A stretch of DNA of 64,000 nucleotides from Microbacterium bovistercoris (GCF_003387575.1 NZ_QUAB01000014.1:33238-97237); one strand, 5' to 3'; positions 7,428 to 15,218 are shown, numbered from the stretch's first letter. Program-made: numbers and translations. Notes: generated from the sequence alone by a model not told the origin.

Positions 7428-7760
7428 TCAGCCTCCCAGCATCCGCATCCAGAGCATGACCCAGAACGGGATCGCGACAGCCGCGGCGACAGCGATCACG
7501 GACAGGTAGGCGAGCACCAGCCGGGTGTCGCCGAGCTTGCAGCGCGACCGCAGCAGCCCGCCGCGTCGCGCCTTCGCGTAGCCGGCGATCGCGATCAGCG
7601 CGAAGGCCAGCACGGCGATCGGACCGAGGATGCACGAGATCAGTGCGATCGTCGTGAAGACGCACAGCCGCAGCGGGTCGTACGGCTTCGCGTCCGGCAC
7701 GGACGGATCGCGCTGATTCAGCTTGTGGGTTGCTGAGCCTGTCGAAGCGTCGTGCGTCAT
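7428..7760 (-). CDS. Small two-TM membrane protein, N-terminus invaded by a dispersed repeat
   Basis: A 110-residue protein (ATG 7760, overlapping the radical SAM stop as ATGA). TM segments lie at about 33-58 (CVFTTIALISCILGPIAVLAF) and 82-106 (LVLAYLSVIAVAAAVAIPFWV), separated by a basic loop AKARRGGLLRSRCK. Residues 3-10 (HDASTGSA) are the translation of the dispersed TGAGCCTGTCGAAGCG repeat at 7732-7756, so the original start region was probably modified by repeat insertion. No family recognised. By position it belongs to the radical SAM/Lgt-like unit. Confidence 0.7.
   Translation of the reverse strand: MTHDASTGSATHKLNQRDPSVPDAKPYDPLRLCVFTTIALISCILGPIAVLAFALIAIAGYAKARRGGLLRSRCKLGDTRLVLAYLSVIAVAAAVAIPFWVMLWMRMLGG
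7732..7756 (-). repeat. Dispersed repeat family C inside the start of the 110-aa membrane protein gene
   Basis: GCTGAGCCTGTCGAAGCG followed by TCGTGCG; the same 25 bp recurs at 60606-60630. It is read in frame as DASTGSA. Confidence 0.8.
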
Positions 7761-9388
7761 GACGTCACCACCGGCAGTCGCGTGCGCCGGCCCGTCTCAC
7801 GCACGTCTGGCGTCGACGCCGCCGGCCGCCCGGTCGCCGTGGAGATCCTGGTGCGGCTCAGCGGCGCCCACGCCTGCAGCGCGCAGAACGGCGCGCACTG
7901 ATGCGCATCCGTCTGCTCGTTGACGGTCGCCACGTGAACACAGCACTGCGTGAGGCGCTCCTCGATCATCGTGTTGATGTCCATGAACGGCTTCACCGTG
8001 ATGCGCAGCACGCGGTCGGCGAGCATCGCCCGCATCCGCTTGTGCTGACCGGGCAGCTTCGATGCGGCAAGCGTCGCGAGGGTGCCGACGCCGAGATCGC
8101 AATTCACGCAGATGTCGCGCCAGATGTCGCCCATCGACGGATGCGACAGCGACGACTGCTCGCTGAGCAGGTCGAGCAGCGAGTTCTTCACGACATCGCG
8201 GATGGCCTTGTTGACGTTCGAGTCCGCGATGCGGTTGGCGAGGAGGTCGGGGTTCAGGTCGAGGAACTCCTTCAGGCGTTCGTGGCCGATCAGGCCGACC
8301 AGCGACTTCCAGTCGCCGGAGTCGTCCTTGAGGAAGTAGCCCACCGAGCAGCAGTGCGGATGGCTGCACGGCAGCGCCGTGAGGTCGCGCCAGGTGATGT
8401 CGCCGTCGGTCTGCGGGCCGAGGCGGGCGAGCACGCCGGTGTGGGTGAGCCGGTCGTCCGGATCGATGCCGGCCGAGCGTCCCGACCCGAACACGGGCTG
8501 GATCGTCACTCCGCCGACATAAGGCGTCGCCTGCGCCCGGCGGATCACCGCGCCGATCTCGTGGTCGTTCACGCCGAGGGTCGCGGTCATCGTGAGGGTG
8601 GTGAAGACGCCGGCCTCCGACAGCCGCTCCAGCGCCCGCTCCTTGAACCGGCGTATGTCGGCGCCGCGATGGAACGCGACGGACGAGGCCTCCTCGCCGT
8701 CGTACTGCAGGTAGACCTCGACGCGCTCGCGATGCTTCTTCAGGAACGCGACGAACTCGTCGTCGTTCGCGATCCGCAGGCCGTTCGAGTTCAGCAGGAT
8801 GCGCACGATCGGCCGGGCCACGAGGTGCTCGATCAGCTGCTCCAGCCACGGGTACAGCGTCGGCTCGCCGCCGGAGAGCATCAGCACGTCGATACGGTCG
8901 TTCTCGCGGCCGAGTTTCGCATCGACGGATGCCAGCACTTCTGCCAGCGGGGCCACGGCGGCCATCGCCGGGCTCGACTCCGCGAAGCAGGTCGGGCACT
9001 TCAGGTTGCAGTGGTCGGTGATGTCCTCGAGCAGGATGCAGGTGTGCTGCGTCTGCATCTCGGGCAGACCGTCCTCGTACGCCTGGGGGACCGGCTTGAA
9101 GTTGCCGGCGGTGTCTGGCGTGTGGACCTTGGTCGGCGCCGTCCACTGCTCGAGGTACCGCAGGATCTCGGCGTTCTCGTCGTACATCGTCGAGATCAGG
9201 CCGTGCTCGGGGCACCCACGCTCCAGCCACACCGTGCCGTCCCTGTCGGCCAGCCAGCCCGACAGCCGCTGCACCTCGGAGAGCGGCTGATCCGGCTTCT
9301 CCTCGTGGCACCGCGGGCAGAACGCGTTCACATAGCGATGCACGCGGTAGTCCCGCAGCGGCATCCCGGTTCCGGCAGGCGGCGTCAT
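7757..9388 (-). CDS. Radical SAM protein, tetraether synthase (Tes/MJ0619)-like
   Basis: A 543-residue multi-cluster radical SAM enzyme. An N-terminal zinc/rubredoxin-like knuckle (C24-x2-C27 ... C59-P-E-H62) precedes the radical SAM motif C127-x3-C131-x2-C134 (DHCNLKCPTCF) and the SGGEPTLYP block (172-180). Further cysteines at 341, 346, 347, 427, 430, 482, 483, 498 and 502 suggest auxiliary Fe-S clusters. This architecture matches the archaeal tetraether synthase family, which joins lipid alkyl chains by C-C coupling. A bacterial member beside an Lgt-like transferase suggests chemistry on acyl or alkyl chains of a lipid or lipoprotein; the substrate is not established. ATG 9388 follows TAGGGT by 6 nt, so it is probably leaderless and heads the operon. 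Confidence 0.83.
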   Translation of the reverse strand: MTPPAGTGMPLRDYRVHRYVNAFCPRCHEEKPDQPLSEVQRLSGWLADRDGTVWLERGCPEHGLISTMYDENAEILRYLEQWTAPTKVHTPDTAGNFKPVPQAYEDGLPEMQTQHTCILLEDITDHCNLKCPTCFAESSPAMAAVAPLAEVLASVDAKLGRENDRIDVLMLSGGEPTLYPWLEQLIEHLVARPIVRILLNSNGLRIANDDEFVAFLKKHRERVEVYLQYDGEEASSVAFHRGADIRRFKERALERLSEAGVFTTLTMTATLGVNDHEIGAVIRRAQATPYVGGVTIQPVFGSGRSAGIDPDDRLTHTGVLARLGPQTDGDITWRDLTALPCSHPHCCSVGYFLKDDSGDWKSLVGLIGHERLKEFLDLNPDLLANRIADSNVNKAIRDVVKNSLLDLLSEQSSLSHPSMGDIWRDICVNCDLGVGTLATLAASKLPGQHKRMRAMLADRVLRITVKPFMDINTMIEERLTQCCVHVATVNEQTDAHQCAPFCALQAWAPLSRTRISTATGRPAASTPDVRETGRRTRLPVVTS

Positions 9389-9394
9389 GGGATC

Positions 9395-9400
9395 ACCCTA
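9395..9400 (-). promoter_or_regulatory. -10 element TAGGGT of the radical SAM operon
   Basis: TAGGGT on the minus strand is separated from the ATG at 9388 by exactly 6 nt, consistent with a leaderless transcript. Confidence 0.6.
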
Positions 9401-9556
9401 GCGGCGAGGAGGTAGACTCGCCGGGTGCATCTTCTGAAGGTGGCTGTCGGCGCGTCACGCGCCGGCGGCAGAGGCTGACGACCGGCCGGTGGCGGAACTC
9501 CCGTCACCGGTGATCCATCGCATCCTCATCCACCCTTTCTGACAGAAGGCACTTTC

Positions 9557-10039
9557 ATGCTTCCCCTCGACGAGCGCGCCGTTCGCGCCTCCTTCCTCAA
9601 CGCCTCCCGCAAAGAGGCCGCATCGCTCACTCTGCCCGCCGACTTCGACGAGATCGACTTCGCGGATCTGGACTACCTCGGCTGGTTCGATCCGAAGATG
9701 CCCAAGCGGGCGTACGTGATCACGGAGATCGATGACCGTCCCGTCGGCGTGCTGCTGCAGCGCGCCGAGCAGCGAGTCGTGCGTCGCGCCCAGTGCTCCT
9801 GGTGCGACGACGTCACGCTCCGCAACGACGTGCAGTTCTTCTCGGCGCGCAAGGTCGGCGCCGCCGGCCGCAACGGCGACACGATCGGTACTCTCCTGTG
9901 CGAGAACTTCGGATGCTCGGCGAACGTGCGCCGGCTGCCTCCGCTCGCCTACGAGGGCTACGATCGCGAACTCGCGCGCGACCTGCGGATGCTGCGCCTC
10001 CGCGAGCACGTCGCGGCGTTCATCGCCGAGCTCGGCTGA
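9557..10039 (+). CDS. FBP domain (EF-G-binding-protein C-terminal treble-clef zinc finger) protein
   Basis: A 160-residue protein with the treble-clef C80-x2-C83 ... C115-x4-C120 (CSWCDD ... LLCENFGCSANVRR). This is the zinc finger of the C-terminal domain of fusidic-acid-resistance/elongation-factor-G-binding (FusB-like, 'FBP') proteins. FusB-type proteins bind EF-G and release it from stalled ribosomes; many actinobacteria carry short stand-alone versions of unproven function. An AGAAGG ribosome-binding site precedes the ATG. The 168-bp spacer before it (9389-9556) contains an imperfect GC-rich hairpin (about 9480-9515) but no recognisable riboswitch. Confidence 0.85.
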   Translation: MLPLDERAVRASFLNASRKEAASLTLPADFDEIDFADLDYLGWFDPKMPKRAYVITEIDDRPVGVLLQRAEQRVVRRAQCSWCDDVTLRNDVQFFSARKVGAAGRNGDTIGTLLCENFGCSANVRRLPPLAYEGYDRELARDLRMLRLREHVAAFIAELG

Positions 10040-10061
10040 GGCTGCGATCCTCTGCCCGGGC

Positions 10062-10325
10062 TCAGCGCGACAGCGCGAGCCTGGGCGGGGGTCCCTCGAG
10101 CCGCGCGATCGTGATCTTGACCTCAGTGAGTTCCTGAGTCAGGGCATCGATCCGGTTGTCGAGTTTGTCGACTCGGCTGTCGAGCTTGTCTATGCGGGCG
10201 TTGATCGAGGCCTCGAGCCTGTCGTCACCACGGTCGCTGCGCTGGATCATCCAGGCGAAGCCGCTGAACATGCCGATCACCATCGTCACGCCGACCGAGA
10301 GGGTGGCGACGAGCTCAGGGGACAT
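10062..10325 (-). CDS. Small membrane-anchored coiled-coil protein
   Basis: An 87-residue protein: one N-terminal TM (LVATLSVGVTMVIGMFSGFAWMI, about 5-27), then a basic/acidic linker and a heptad coiled coil (LEASINARIDKLDSRVDKLDNRIDALTQELTEV). The start at 10325 has AGAGG 7 nt upstream; an alternative ATG at 10340 would add MRGMY. Such proteins oligomerise at the membrane, but no specific function can be assigned. It is convergent with the FBP-domain gene. Confidence 0.62.
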   Translation of the reverse strand: MSPELVATLSVGVTMVIGMFSGFAWMIQRSDRGDDRLEASINARIDKLDSRVDKLDNRIDALTQELTEVKITIARLEGPPPRLALSR

Positions 10326-10461
10326 GTACATACCTCTCATTCTGCACCTCGAAGGCGGGGCGCGTCAGCGAGCGTACTCATCGCCCGAGAGGACGGACCT
10401 TGCGATTCACGGCATCGGTGGACAGAAGACGAAGGCTGGTCGTTGTGAGTGGAGAGTCGTG

Positions 10462-11352
10462 TCAGGCGGCCGTCGCCCGGACATGCTCCCACGCCGGCGC
10501 GGCGAGGCGCTCGGACAGCCCGGCGAACGCGGCGAAACTGCGGTCGCCGGGCCAGTCCGACGGCAGCAGCTCGGCCGCGAGCCCCGGATCGACGTAGGGC
10601 AGCACCCTCCAGCTGTCGATCAGGCGCACGTAAGCGGCGAACGGCTCGGCGGGCAGCGACGCCACGGAATCCTGGAAGCGCAGGTGCTCCGCGCGCAGGG
10701 CGTCCAGGTCCCACCAGGCCGCGACGGCGACCGGCAGGGGTGACGCGGGCCGGGGGTCCTCGGTTCGGAAGAGCGTCGCGTACTCCCTGACGCCCAGCTC
10801 GTCGAGCAGCAGCCCGACCTCGTCGTCCAGGAAGCCGGGGACGATCCACAGCCCGGGAGCCACCGAGCCCGCGCCGATGAACTGCAGCCGACGGCGAAGC
10901 TGGTGGCGCAGGTCGCGCCGCGCCTCGGGGATCGTCGCCGACACCAGGCACCATGGGTCGCCGGCCTGCATCCTGCGCACCTCGAAGATCCGCCGGTCGC
11001 CGCGCTCCAGCATCCGGATCGCCGCCGGATTCAGTCGGTATCCGCCGTCCTCGGCGAGGAGCAGGCCCTTCTGCTTCAGCCGGGTGATGGCGGTGCGGGC
11101 GGGGCCGGCGGGGATGCCGAGGTCGCCCGCGAGTCGCACCAGCTCGGCCGACGGGACACCCTCTTCGAGCCGGCGCAGGTACAGCCCCACCGTGGTGCGC
11201 AGCAGAGAGGTGGTGCTGCCGGGACGCGCATCGATGTCGTCGAGCACGGCTTCATCGGCGCCCCCGCTGGTCGTCGGCGCCCCCACGGGGGGACGTGATT
11301 CAGCGGGGGCGCCGGCGACGGGAGGGGGCGTCGACACCATGGTGCGGCTCAC
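10462..11352 (-). CDS. PaaX family transcriptional regulator
   Basis: A 296-residue protein with a 50-residue disordered Pro/Ala N-terminus, a winged-helix domain (SAELVRLAGDLGIPAGPARTAITRLKQKGLL, about 75-110), a central PaaX domain (WCLVSATIPEARRDLRHQLRRRLQFIGAGSVAPGLWIVP) and the helical C-terminal domain (LPYVDPGLAAELLPSDWPG). PaaX-type regulators repress aromatic-acid catabolic genes and respond to aryl-CoA or other aromatic intermediates. Its GTG start directly abuts the kynureninase stop, so it is co-transcribed with kynA-kynU and probably autoregulates that operon, with a tryptophan-derived intermediate such as kynurenine or anthranilate as the likely signal. Confidence 0.9.
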   Translation of the reverse strand: MSRTMVSTPPPVAGAPAESRPPVGAPTTSGGADEAVLDDIDARPGSTTSLLRTTVGLYLRRLEEGVPSAELVRLAGDLGIPAGPARTAITRLKQKGLLLAEDGGYRLNPAAIRMLERGDRRIFEVRRMQAGDPWCLVSATIPEARRDLRHQLRRRLQFIGAGSVAPGLWIVPGFLDDEVGLLLDELGVREYATLFRTEDPRPASPLPVAVAAWWDLDALRAEHLRFQDSVASLPAEPFAAYVRLIDSWRVLPYVDPGLAAELLPSDWPGDRSFAAFAGLSERLAAPAWEHVRATAA

Positions 11353-12621
11353 TCAGCGGCCGGCGAGCAGCGCGTCGCGGACCGCGACGACACCGCGCAG
11401 GGTCTCCTCGTGCGACGTGCTCAGCGGCGACAGGCCGAGGCGGATGCCGTCGGGGAAGCGGAAGTCGGGGATCACGCCCTGCCCCCACAGCTCCTGCGTC
11501 ACGCGCTGGAACGACGGATGCCCGATGGTGATGTGCCCGCCGCGGCCCGCGGCATCCCGCGTGCTCAGCAGCCGTACGTCCAGCGGGGCGAGCAGTTCAT
11601 CGTAGGCGCGCACCGCGAAGTCGGTGAGCGAGATCGACTTCGCCCGCACCGCGCCGATGCCGGCCTCGTCGATGAGGTCGAGCATTCCCTGCATCCCGAG
11701 CATCGACATCACCGGCGGCGTGCCGCTGAGCAGTTGGCGGATGCCGGGGACCGGTGCGTACTCCGGACCCATCGCGAAGATGTCGGCGGCGCTCCACCAG
11801 CCGTGGATCGGCTGCCGGATCGAATCCTGCAGCTCACTGCGCACGTAGCCGAAGGCGGGGGATCCCGGCCCGCCGTTCAGGTATTTGTAGGTGCAGCCGA
11901 CCGCGAGGTCGACGCCCCAGTCATCCAGCTGCATCGGCACGACGCCGACCGAGTGGCACAGATCCCAGAGCATCAGCGCGCCGGCGTCGTGCGCGGCCGC
12001 GGTGATGGAGGCCATGTCGGCCAGCGCGCCGGAGCGGTAGTCGACGTGGCTGAGCACGACCAGCGCGGTGCGTTCGCCCACGACCGCGCGCATGTCGTCC
12101 ACGCTCACGCCGGTGATCTCATCGGGTTCCACCCAGCGCAGTGTCGCGCCGACCTCTTCGGCGATGCCCGCCGCGATGAAGCGGTCGGTGGGGAAGTTGC
12201 CCGCCTCGATGACGATCTCGTCTCGCCCGGGGCGCGCGGCGACGGCCGCCCGGATGAGCTTGTAGAGCATGACGCTGGTCGAGTCGGCGACCACGGTCTG
12301 CCCCGCGGCGGCACCGAGGGCCACCGAGGCGATGCGGTCGCCGAGGCGCATCGGCAGCTCCATCCACTGCTCGTCCCAGGAGCGGATCAGGCGGGTGCCC
12401 CAGTCGTCGCGGATGAACTGCGCGACCTTCTCGGGCATGTCCGCGAGCGGCCGCCCGAGAGAGTTGCCGTCGAGGTAGGCGGTTACGCCCGGTGCCTCGG
12501 CGAAGGCGGACAGGTGGCGAGCGAGCGGGTCGGCGGCATCGAGCCGGGCGGCCTCGGAGGCGAGGTCGGGGCTCAGGATGCCGGCGACGCGGCGGTGCTC
12601 GTCTTCGGGGGATTCGGTCAT
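11353..12621 (-). CDS. kynU: Kynureninase
   Basis: A 422-residue PLP enzyme of fold type I. The N-terminal YLDGNSLGRP motif, LSHVDYRSG, the Asp-containing LWDLCHSVG and the Schiff-base lysine block GCTYKYLNGGPGSPAF are all kynureninase signatures; IHGWWSA and SGTPPV occur downstream. It cleaves L-kynurenine to anthranilate and alanine. It is the third gene of the kynA-amidohydrolase-kynU-paaX unit, starting 1 bp after the amidohydrolase stop. No 3-hydroxylase or 3-hydroxyanthranilate dioxygenase gene is nearby, so this is the anthranilate branch rather than NAD synthesis. Confidence 0.96.
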   Translation of the reverse strand: MTESPEDEHRRVAGILSPDLASEAARLDAADPLARHLSAFAEAPGVTAYLDGNSLGRPLADMPEKVAQFIRDDWGTRLIRSWDEQWMELPMRLGDRIASVALGAAAGQTVVADSTSVMLYKLIRAAVAARPGRDEIVIEAGNFPTDRFIAAGIAEEVGATLRWVEPDEITGVSVDDMRAVVGERTALVVLSHVDYRSGALADMASITAAAHDAGALMLWDLCHSVGVVPMQLDDWGVDLAVGCTYKYLNGGPGSPAFGYVRSELQDSIRQPIHGWWSAADIFAMGPEYAPVPGIRQLLSGTPPVMSMLGMQGMLDLIDEAGIGAVRAKSISLTDFAVRAYDELLAPLDVRLLSTRDAAGRGGHITIGHPSFQRVTQELWGQGVIPDFRFPDGIRLGLSPLSTSHEETLRGVVAVRDALLAGR

Positions 12622-12622
12622 G

Positions 12623-13696
12623 TCAGTCCTCGGATTCTTCTTCGGTCAGAGGGGTGGCGCGTGCGGGATCGCCCTCGGGCAGGAAGAGCAGGGGTGCGTC
12701 GGAGCCGAGCGGATCGCCAGGTGCGAGCGTCCGGAGCAGGGCGAGCCCGTCAACGCCCGCCTCGCGCAGCGCCGCCACCTCGCTCTCGCGCAGGTCGACA
12801 GGCGTCGGGCCGTTGCCCATGTCACTGCCGTAGACCAGCTCGCCGCCCGCAGCGGCGAAGCGCCGAACGTTGTCGACGACGTTCGCGTACTGCTCACCGT
12901 CGTGGATCGCCATGGTCGAGACCCACGAGACGGATGCCGCCTGCGCGGCGACCTCGTCATCGGTGAGGAGTTCGGTGAAGGGGGAGTGGGCGAGGCGCGT
13001 GGCGCCCAGTCGCGCGGCGCGCTGCGCCTGCCCGACGCCCTCCGCATGCGCGACGAGCGGCAGCCGGTGGGTGGCCGCAAGCCGGGCGAGTTCGCGGAAC
13101 AGGTCGTCGTCCAGCACAGGACCTGCGTCGCTGTTGCCGACGGTCTTCAGGCACGAGACGCCGGCGGCCGCGAGGCCCGCGACGACGGATGCCGCGTGCG
13201 CAGCATCCCTCAACTCGATGACGGAGCCCTCCGGCGCCCACTCACGATCCGACGGGTACCCGCCGATCGCGGTGAGGAACGGGCCGGCGTACTCGACGGT
13301 GACCCCGGCGCGGCTTCCGTCCGTATCCGCGCGGTTCGGCTCCCCGGGATGCGAGGAGGAAAGCGCTGCTTCGTGGCTGGGCGAAGCAGCGTTCTCCTCC
13401 TTGCGCGGGGTCGGCCGCGCCGCGTCCGCGCGGGCGCTGCGCGGCTCGAGCGCGGAGGCGAGCGCCCGGATCGCATCGACGTTCGCGCCCAGATCCACGA
13501 CCCGGCCCAATCGCGAGCCCGCCAGCAGCGCGGGGTCGACGAGCTGCAGGTGCACGTGGTGATCGGTGAACCGGCCCGTCACGATTCCGTCCAGCGCGGG
13601 CGTCCCGGCGGACGCCGGCTCGGCGACGAGCCTGCCGTCGACCAGCATCCCGTCGCGCAGCATCCGCCCGTCGTAGAACCGAACCGCGCGGATCAC
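12623..13696 (-). CDS. Amidohydrolase family protein in the kynurenine operon
   Basis: A 357-residue TIM-barrel hydrolase: metal-binding HHVHLQL near residue 46, then LVAHAEGV, MAIHDGEQ and YGSDMGNGP supplying the later His and Asp ligands. It sits between tryptophan dioxygenase and kynureninase, exactly where N-formylkynurenine formamidase is needed, and no KynB-type or alpha/beta-hydrolase formamidase is present nearby. A formamidase role is therefore an attractive inference. Residues about 95-118 are a Ser/Ala/Glu-rich insert encoded by an imperfect 20-bp stem-loop (13354-13401). The GTG start overlaps the kynA stop (GTGA). Confidence 0.82.
   Translation of the reverse strand: MIRAVRFYDGRMLRDGMLVDGRLVAEPASAGTPALDGIVTGRFTDHHVHLQLVDPALLAGSRLGRVVDLGANVDAIRALASALEPRSARADAARPTPRKEENAASPSHEAALSSSHPGEPNRADTDGSRAGVTVEYAGPFLTAIGGYPSDREWAPEGSVIELRDAAHAASVVAGLAAAGVSCLKTVGNSDAGPVLDDDLFRELARLAATHRLPLVAHAEGVGQAQRAARLGATRLAHSPFTELLTDDEVAAQAASVSWVSTMAIHDGEQYANVVDNVRRFAAAGGELVYGSDMGNGPTPVDLRESEVAALREAGVDGLALLRTLAPGDPLGSDAPLLFLPEGDPARATPLTEEESED
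13354..13401. repeat. Stem-loop element absorbed into the amidohydrolase coding region
   Basis: AGGAGGAAAGCGCTGCTTCG (13354-13373) and CGAAGCAGCGTTCTCCTCCT (13382-13401) are inverted repeats matching at 18 of 20 positions around an 8-nt loop. In frame it encodes a low-complexity segment. Confidence 0.75.
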
Positions 13697-14565
13697 AGTC
13701 CGATCCGCTCGTCCTTGCCGATCTCGGTGCGCACCGTGTAGAGCTCGGGGAAGAAGGTCAGCGAGAGCGCGCGCTGCAGGAAGTCCACGCCGGTCGATCC
13801 GCCGGTGCCGCGCTTCATGCCGATCGTGCGGGTGACGGTGCGCAGGTGCCGGAAGCGCCAGAACTGGAAGTTGTCCTCGACGTCGACGAGCTCCTCGCAG
13901 GCCTCGTAGAGCTCCCAGTGCTCCTTCGGGTTCTCATAGACCTCGCGGATCACCGGCACGAGTTCCTCGGTCTCGCGGTAGGGCAGGCGCACGTCGCGAT
14001 CGAGGATGGATTCCGGCACGGGAAGCCCCTGCCGGGCGACGTAGCGCAGGAACTCGTCGTACAGGGTCGGCCGCTCGAACTCCGTCGTCAGCAGCGCGAG
14101 GTTCGCGGGGTGATCGCGGAACACGCCCAGCATCCGCTCGTTCTTGTTGCCCAGCGCGAACTCGACCGCGCGGTACTGAACCGACTGGAAGCCGGAGGAG
14201 TTGCCGAGATCGCTGCGGAACTCGGCGTACTCGGTGGGCGTGAGGGTGGCGAGCACCGACCACTGCTGGGTCAGCACCTCTTGGATGTGCTTGATGCGCG
14301 CGATGTGCTTCAGCGCTGATCGCAGATCGTCCTCGGCGAGCCGGGTGCGCGCGGTATCGAGCTCGCGCAGCACGAGCTTGAGCCACAGCTCGGTGGTCTG
14401 GTGCTGGATGATGAACAGCATCTCGTCGTGGTGCTCGGGCACCGAGACCGGATGCTGCGCCCCGAGAAGCCGATCCAGGTCGAGGTAGCCGCCGTAGGTC
14501 ATCCGATCCTTGAGATCGGTGACGATACCGTCCTCCAGGGCGCGCTCGTTCTGCTCATCAGCCAT
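13693..14565 (-). CDS. kynA: Tryptophan 2,3-dioxygenase
   Basis: A 290-residue haem enzyme with the family blocks MTYGGYLDLDRLLGAQ, HHDEMLFIIQHQTTELWLKL, HIQEVLTQQWSVLATLTP, SSGFQSVQYR and the proximal-His region FWRFRHLRTVTRTIG, followed by GTGGSTGVDFL. It opens the indole ring of L-tryptophan to N-formylkynurenine. First gene of the operon; ATG 14565 is preceded by TATTCT at 6 nt, so the message is probably leaderless. A TCACAA direct repeat around an ACGGCCGT palindrome lies just upstream. Confidence 0.97.
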   Translation of the reverse strand: MADEQNERALEDGIVTDLKDRMTYGGYLDLDRLLGAQHPVSVPEHHDEMLFIIQHQTTELWLKLVLRELDTARTRLAEDDLRSALKHIARIKHIQEVLTQQWSVLATLTPTEYAEFRSDLGNSSGFQSVQYRAVEFALGNKNERMLGVFRDHPANLALLTTEFERPTLYDEFLRYVARQGLPVPESILDRDVRLPYRETEELVPVIREVYENPKEHWELYEACEELVDVEDNFQFWRFRHLRTVTRTIGMKRGTGGSTGVDFLQRALSLTFFPELYTVRTEIGKDERIGL

Positions 14566-14571
14566 GCCGCG

Positions 14572-14601
14572 AGAATAACACCATCACAACGGCCGTCACA
14601 A
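14572..14601 (-). promoter_or_regulatory. kynA promoter and candidate PaaX operator
   Basis: On the minus strand TATTCT (14572-14577) ends 6 nt before the kynA ATG. Immediately upstream, TCACAACGGCCGTCACAA (14584-14601) contains a TCACAA direct repeat around a palindromic core. As the only structured element in the 47-bp spacer it is the likely site for the operon's PaaX-type regulator. Confidence 0.5.
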
Positions 14602-14612
14602 TGATGAAATGT

Positions 14613-15218
14613 CTATCGACCGGTGATCACCGTCGCCGTGTCGGAGATCGTCAGCTGCGGAGGATACAGTCCCATCACGTGCAGCGCCGCGGCGTGGTTC
14701 TCGGCGGTCGACCCTGCGCAGGCATCCGCCGCGATCGTCGCGTGCGCTCCGGCATCCGCCGCGGCGAGAGCCGTGGACAGCACGCAGCAGTCGGTCGAGA
14801 CGCCGGTGAGGACGACGTGCGCGCCGCGCCCGACGACCTGCTCGATCTCCGGTCCCCACTTGCCGAACGTCGGCAGATCGAGGGTCGGATGCCGCGACAA
14901 CTCGCGGGCTTCGGGCACGAGGTCGAACAGCGGATCGGATGCCGGCCTGTCGGCGAACGGCCACGCCGCGAAGTAGTCGCCCCAGGCTGTGGAGCGGTCG
15001 GCGGTCGGCATCCATCTGGTGACCAGCACGTTCTCGCCGAAAGCGTCTGCGAGACGACGGATGTTGGTGAAGGCGTCCGCGAAGAACGGCGATCCCCAAT
15101 CGGAGTCGGGCGCGGCGAAGATGTTCTGCGGGTCGATGACGATCAGCCACGTCTGGGACGCTTCGACAGGCTCAGCGACCCAGGGTTGGGTCCCTGAGCT
15201 TGTCGAAGGGTCGGTCAC
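14613..15218 (-). CDS. Isochorismatase-family cysteine hydrolase
   Basis: A 201-residue alpha/beta hydrolase with the family triad: D29 in IVIDPQN, K120 in FGKWGPE and C144/C145 in GVSTDCCVLST. The family covers nicotinamidases, ureidoacrylate and biuret amidohydrolases and isochorismatases; the exact substrate cannot be fixed. The GTG at 15218 overlaps the permease stop (GTGA), coupling it to an NCS1 transporter and suggesting hydrolysis of an imported N-heterocycle or its ring-opened product. Residues 3-20 are translated from an inverted-repeat element (15159-15211), so the native N-terminus is effectively replaced; the conserved fold begins at TWLIVID. Confidence 0.87.
   Translation of the reverse strand: MTDPSTSSGTQPWVAEPVEASQTWLIVIDPQNIFAAPDSDWGSPFFADAFTNIRRLADAFGENVLVTRWMPTADRSTAWGDYFAAWPFADRPASDPLFDLVPEARELSRHPTLDLPTFGKWGPEIEQVVGRGAHVVLTGVSTDCCVLSTALAAADAGAHATIAADACAGSTAENHAAALHVMGLYPPQLTISDTATVITGR
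15159..15211. repeat. Inverted pair of repeat family C at the start of the cysteine hydrolase gene
   Basis: CTTCGACAGGCTCAG and CTGAGCTTGTCGAAG face each other, extended by GACCCA/TGGGTC, giving a roughly 21-bp stem. It is translated in frame as DPSTSSGTQPWVAEPVEAS. Confidence 0.85.

Noticed and set aside
7901..9415. 505-codon plus-strand frame opposite the radical SAM gene
   Set aside because: Composition typical of G+C-driven antisense frames; all cysteine motifs are on the minus-strand product.
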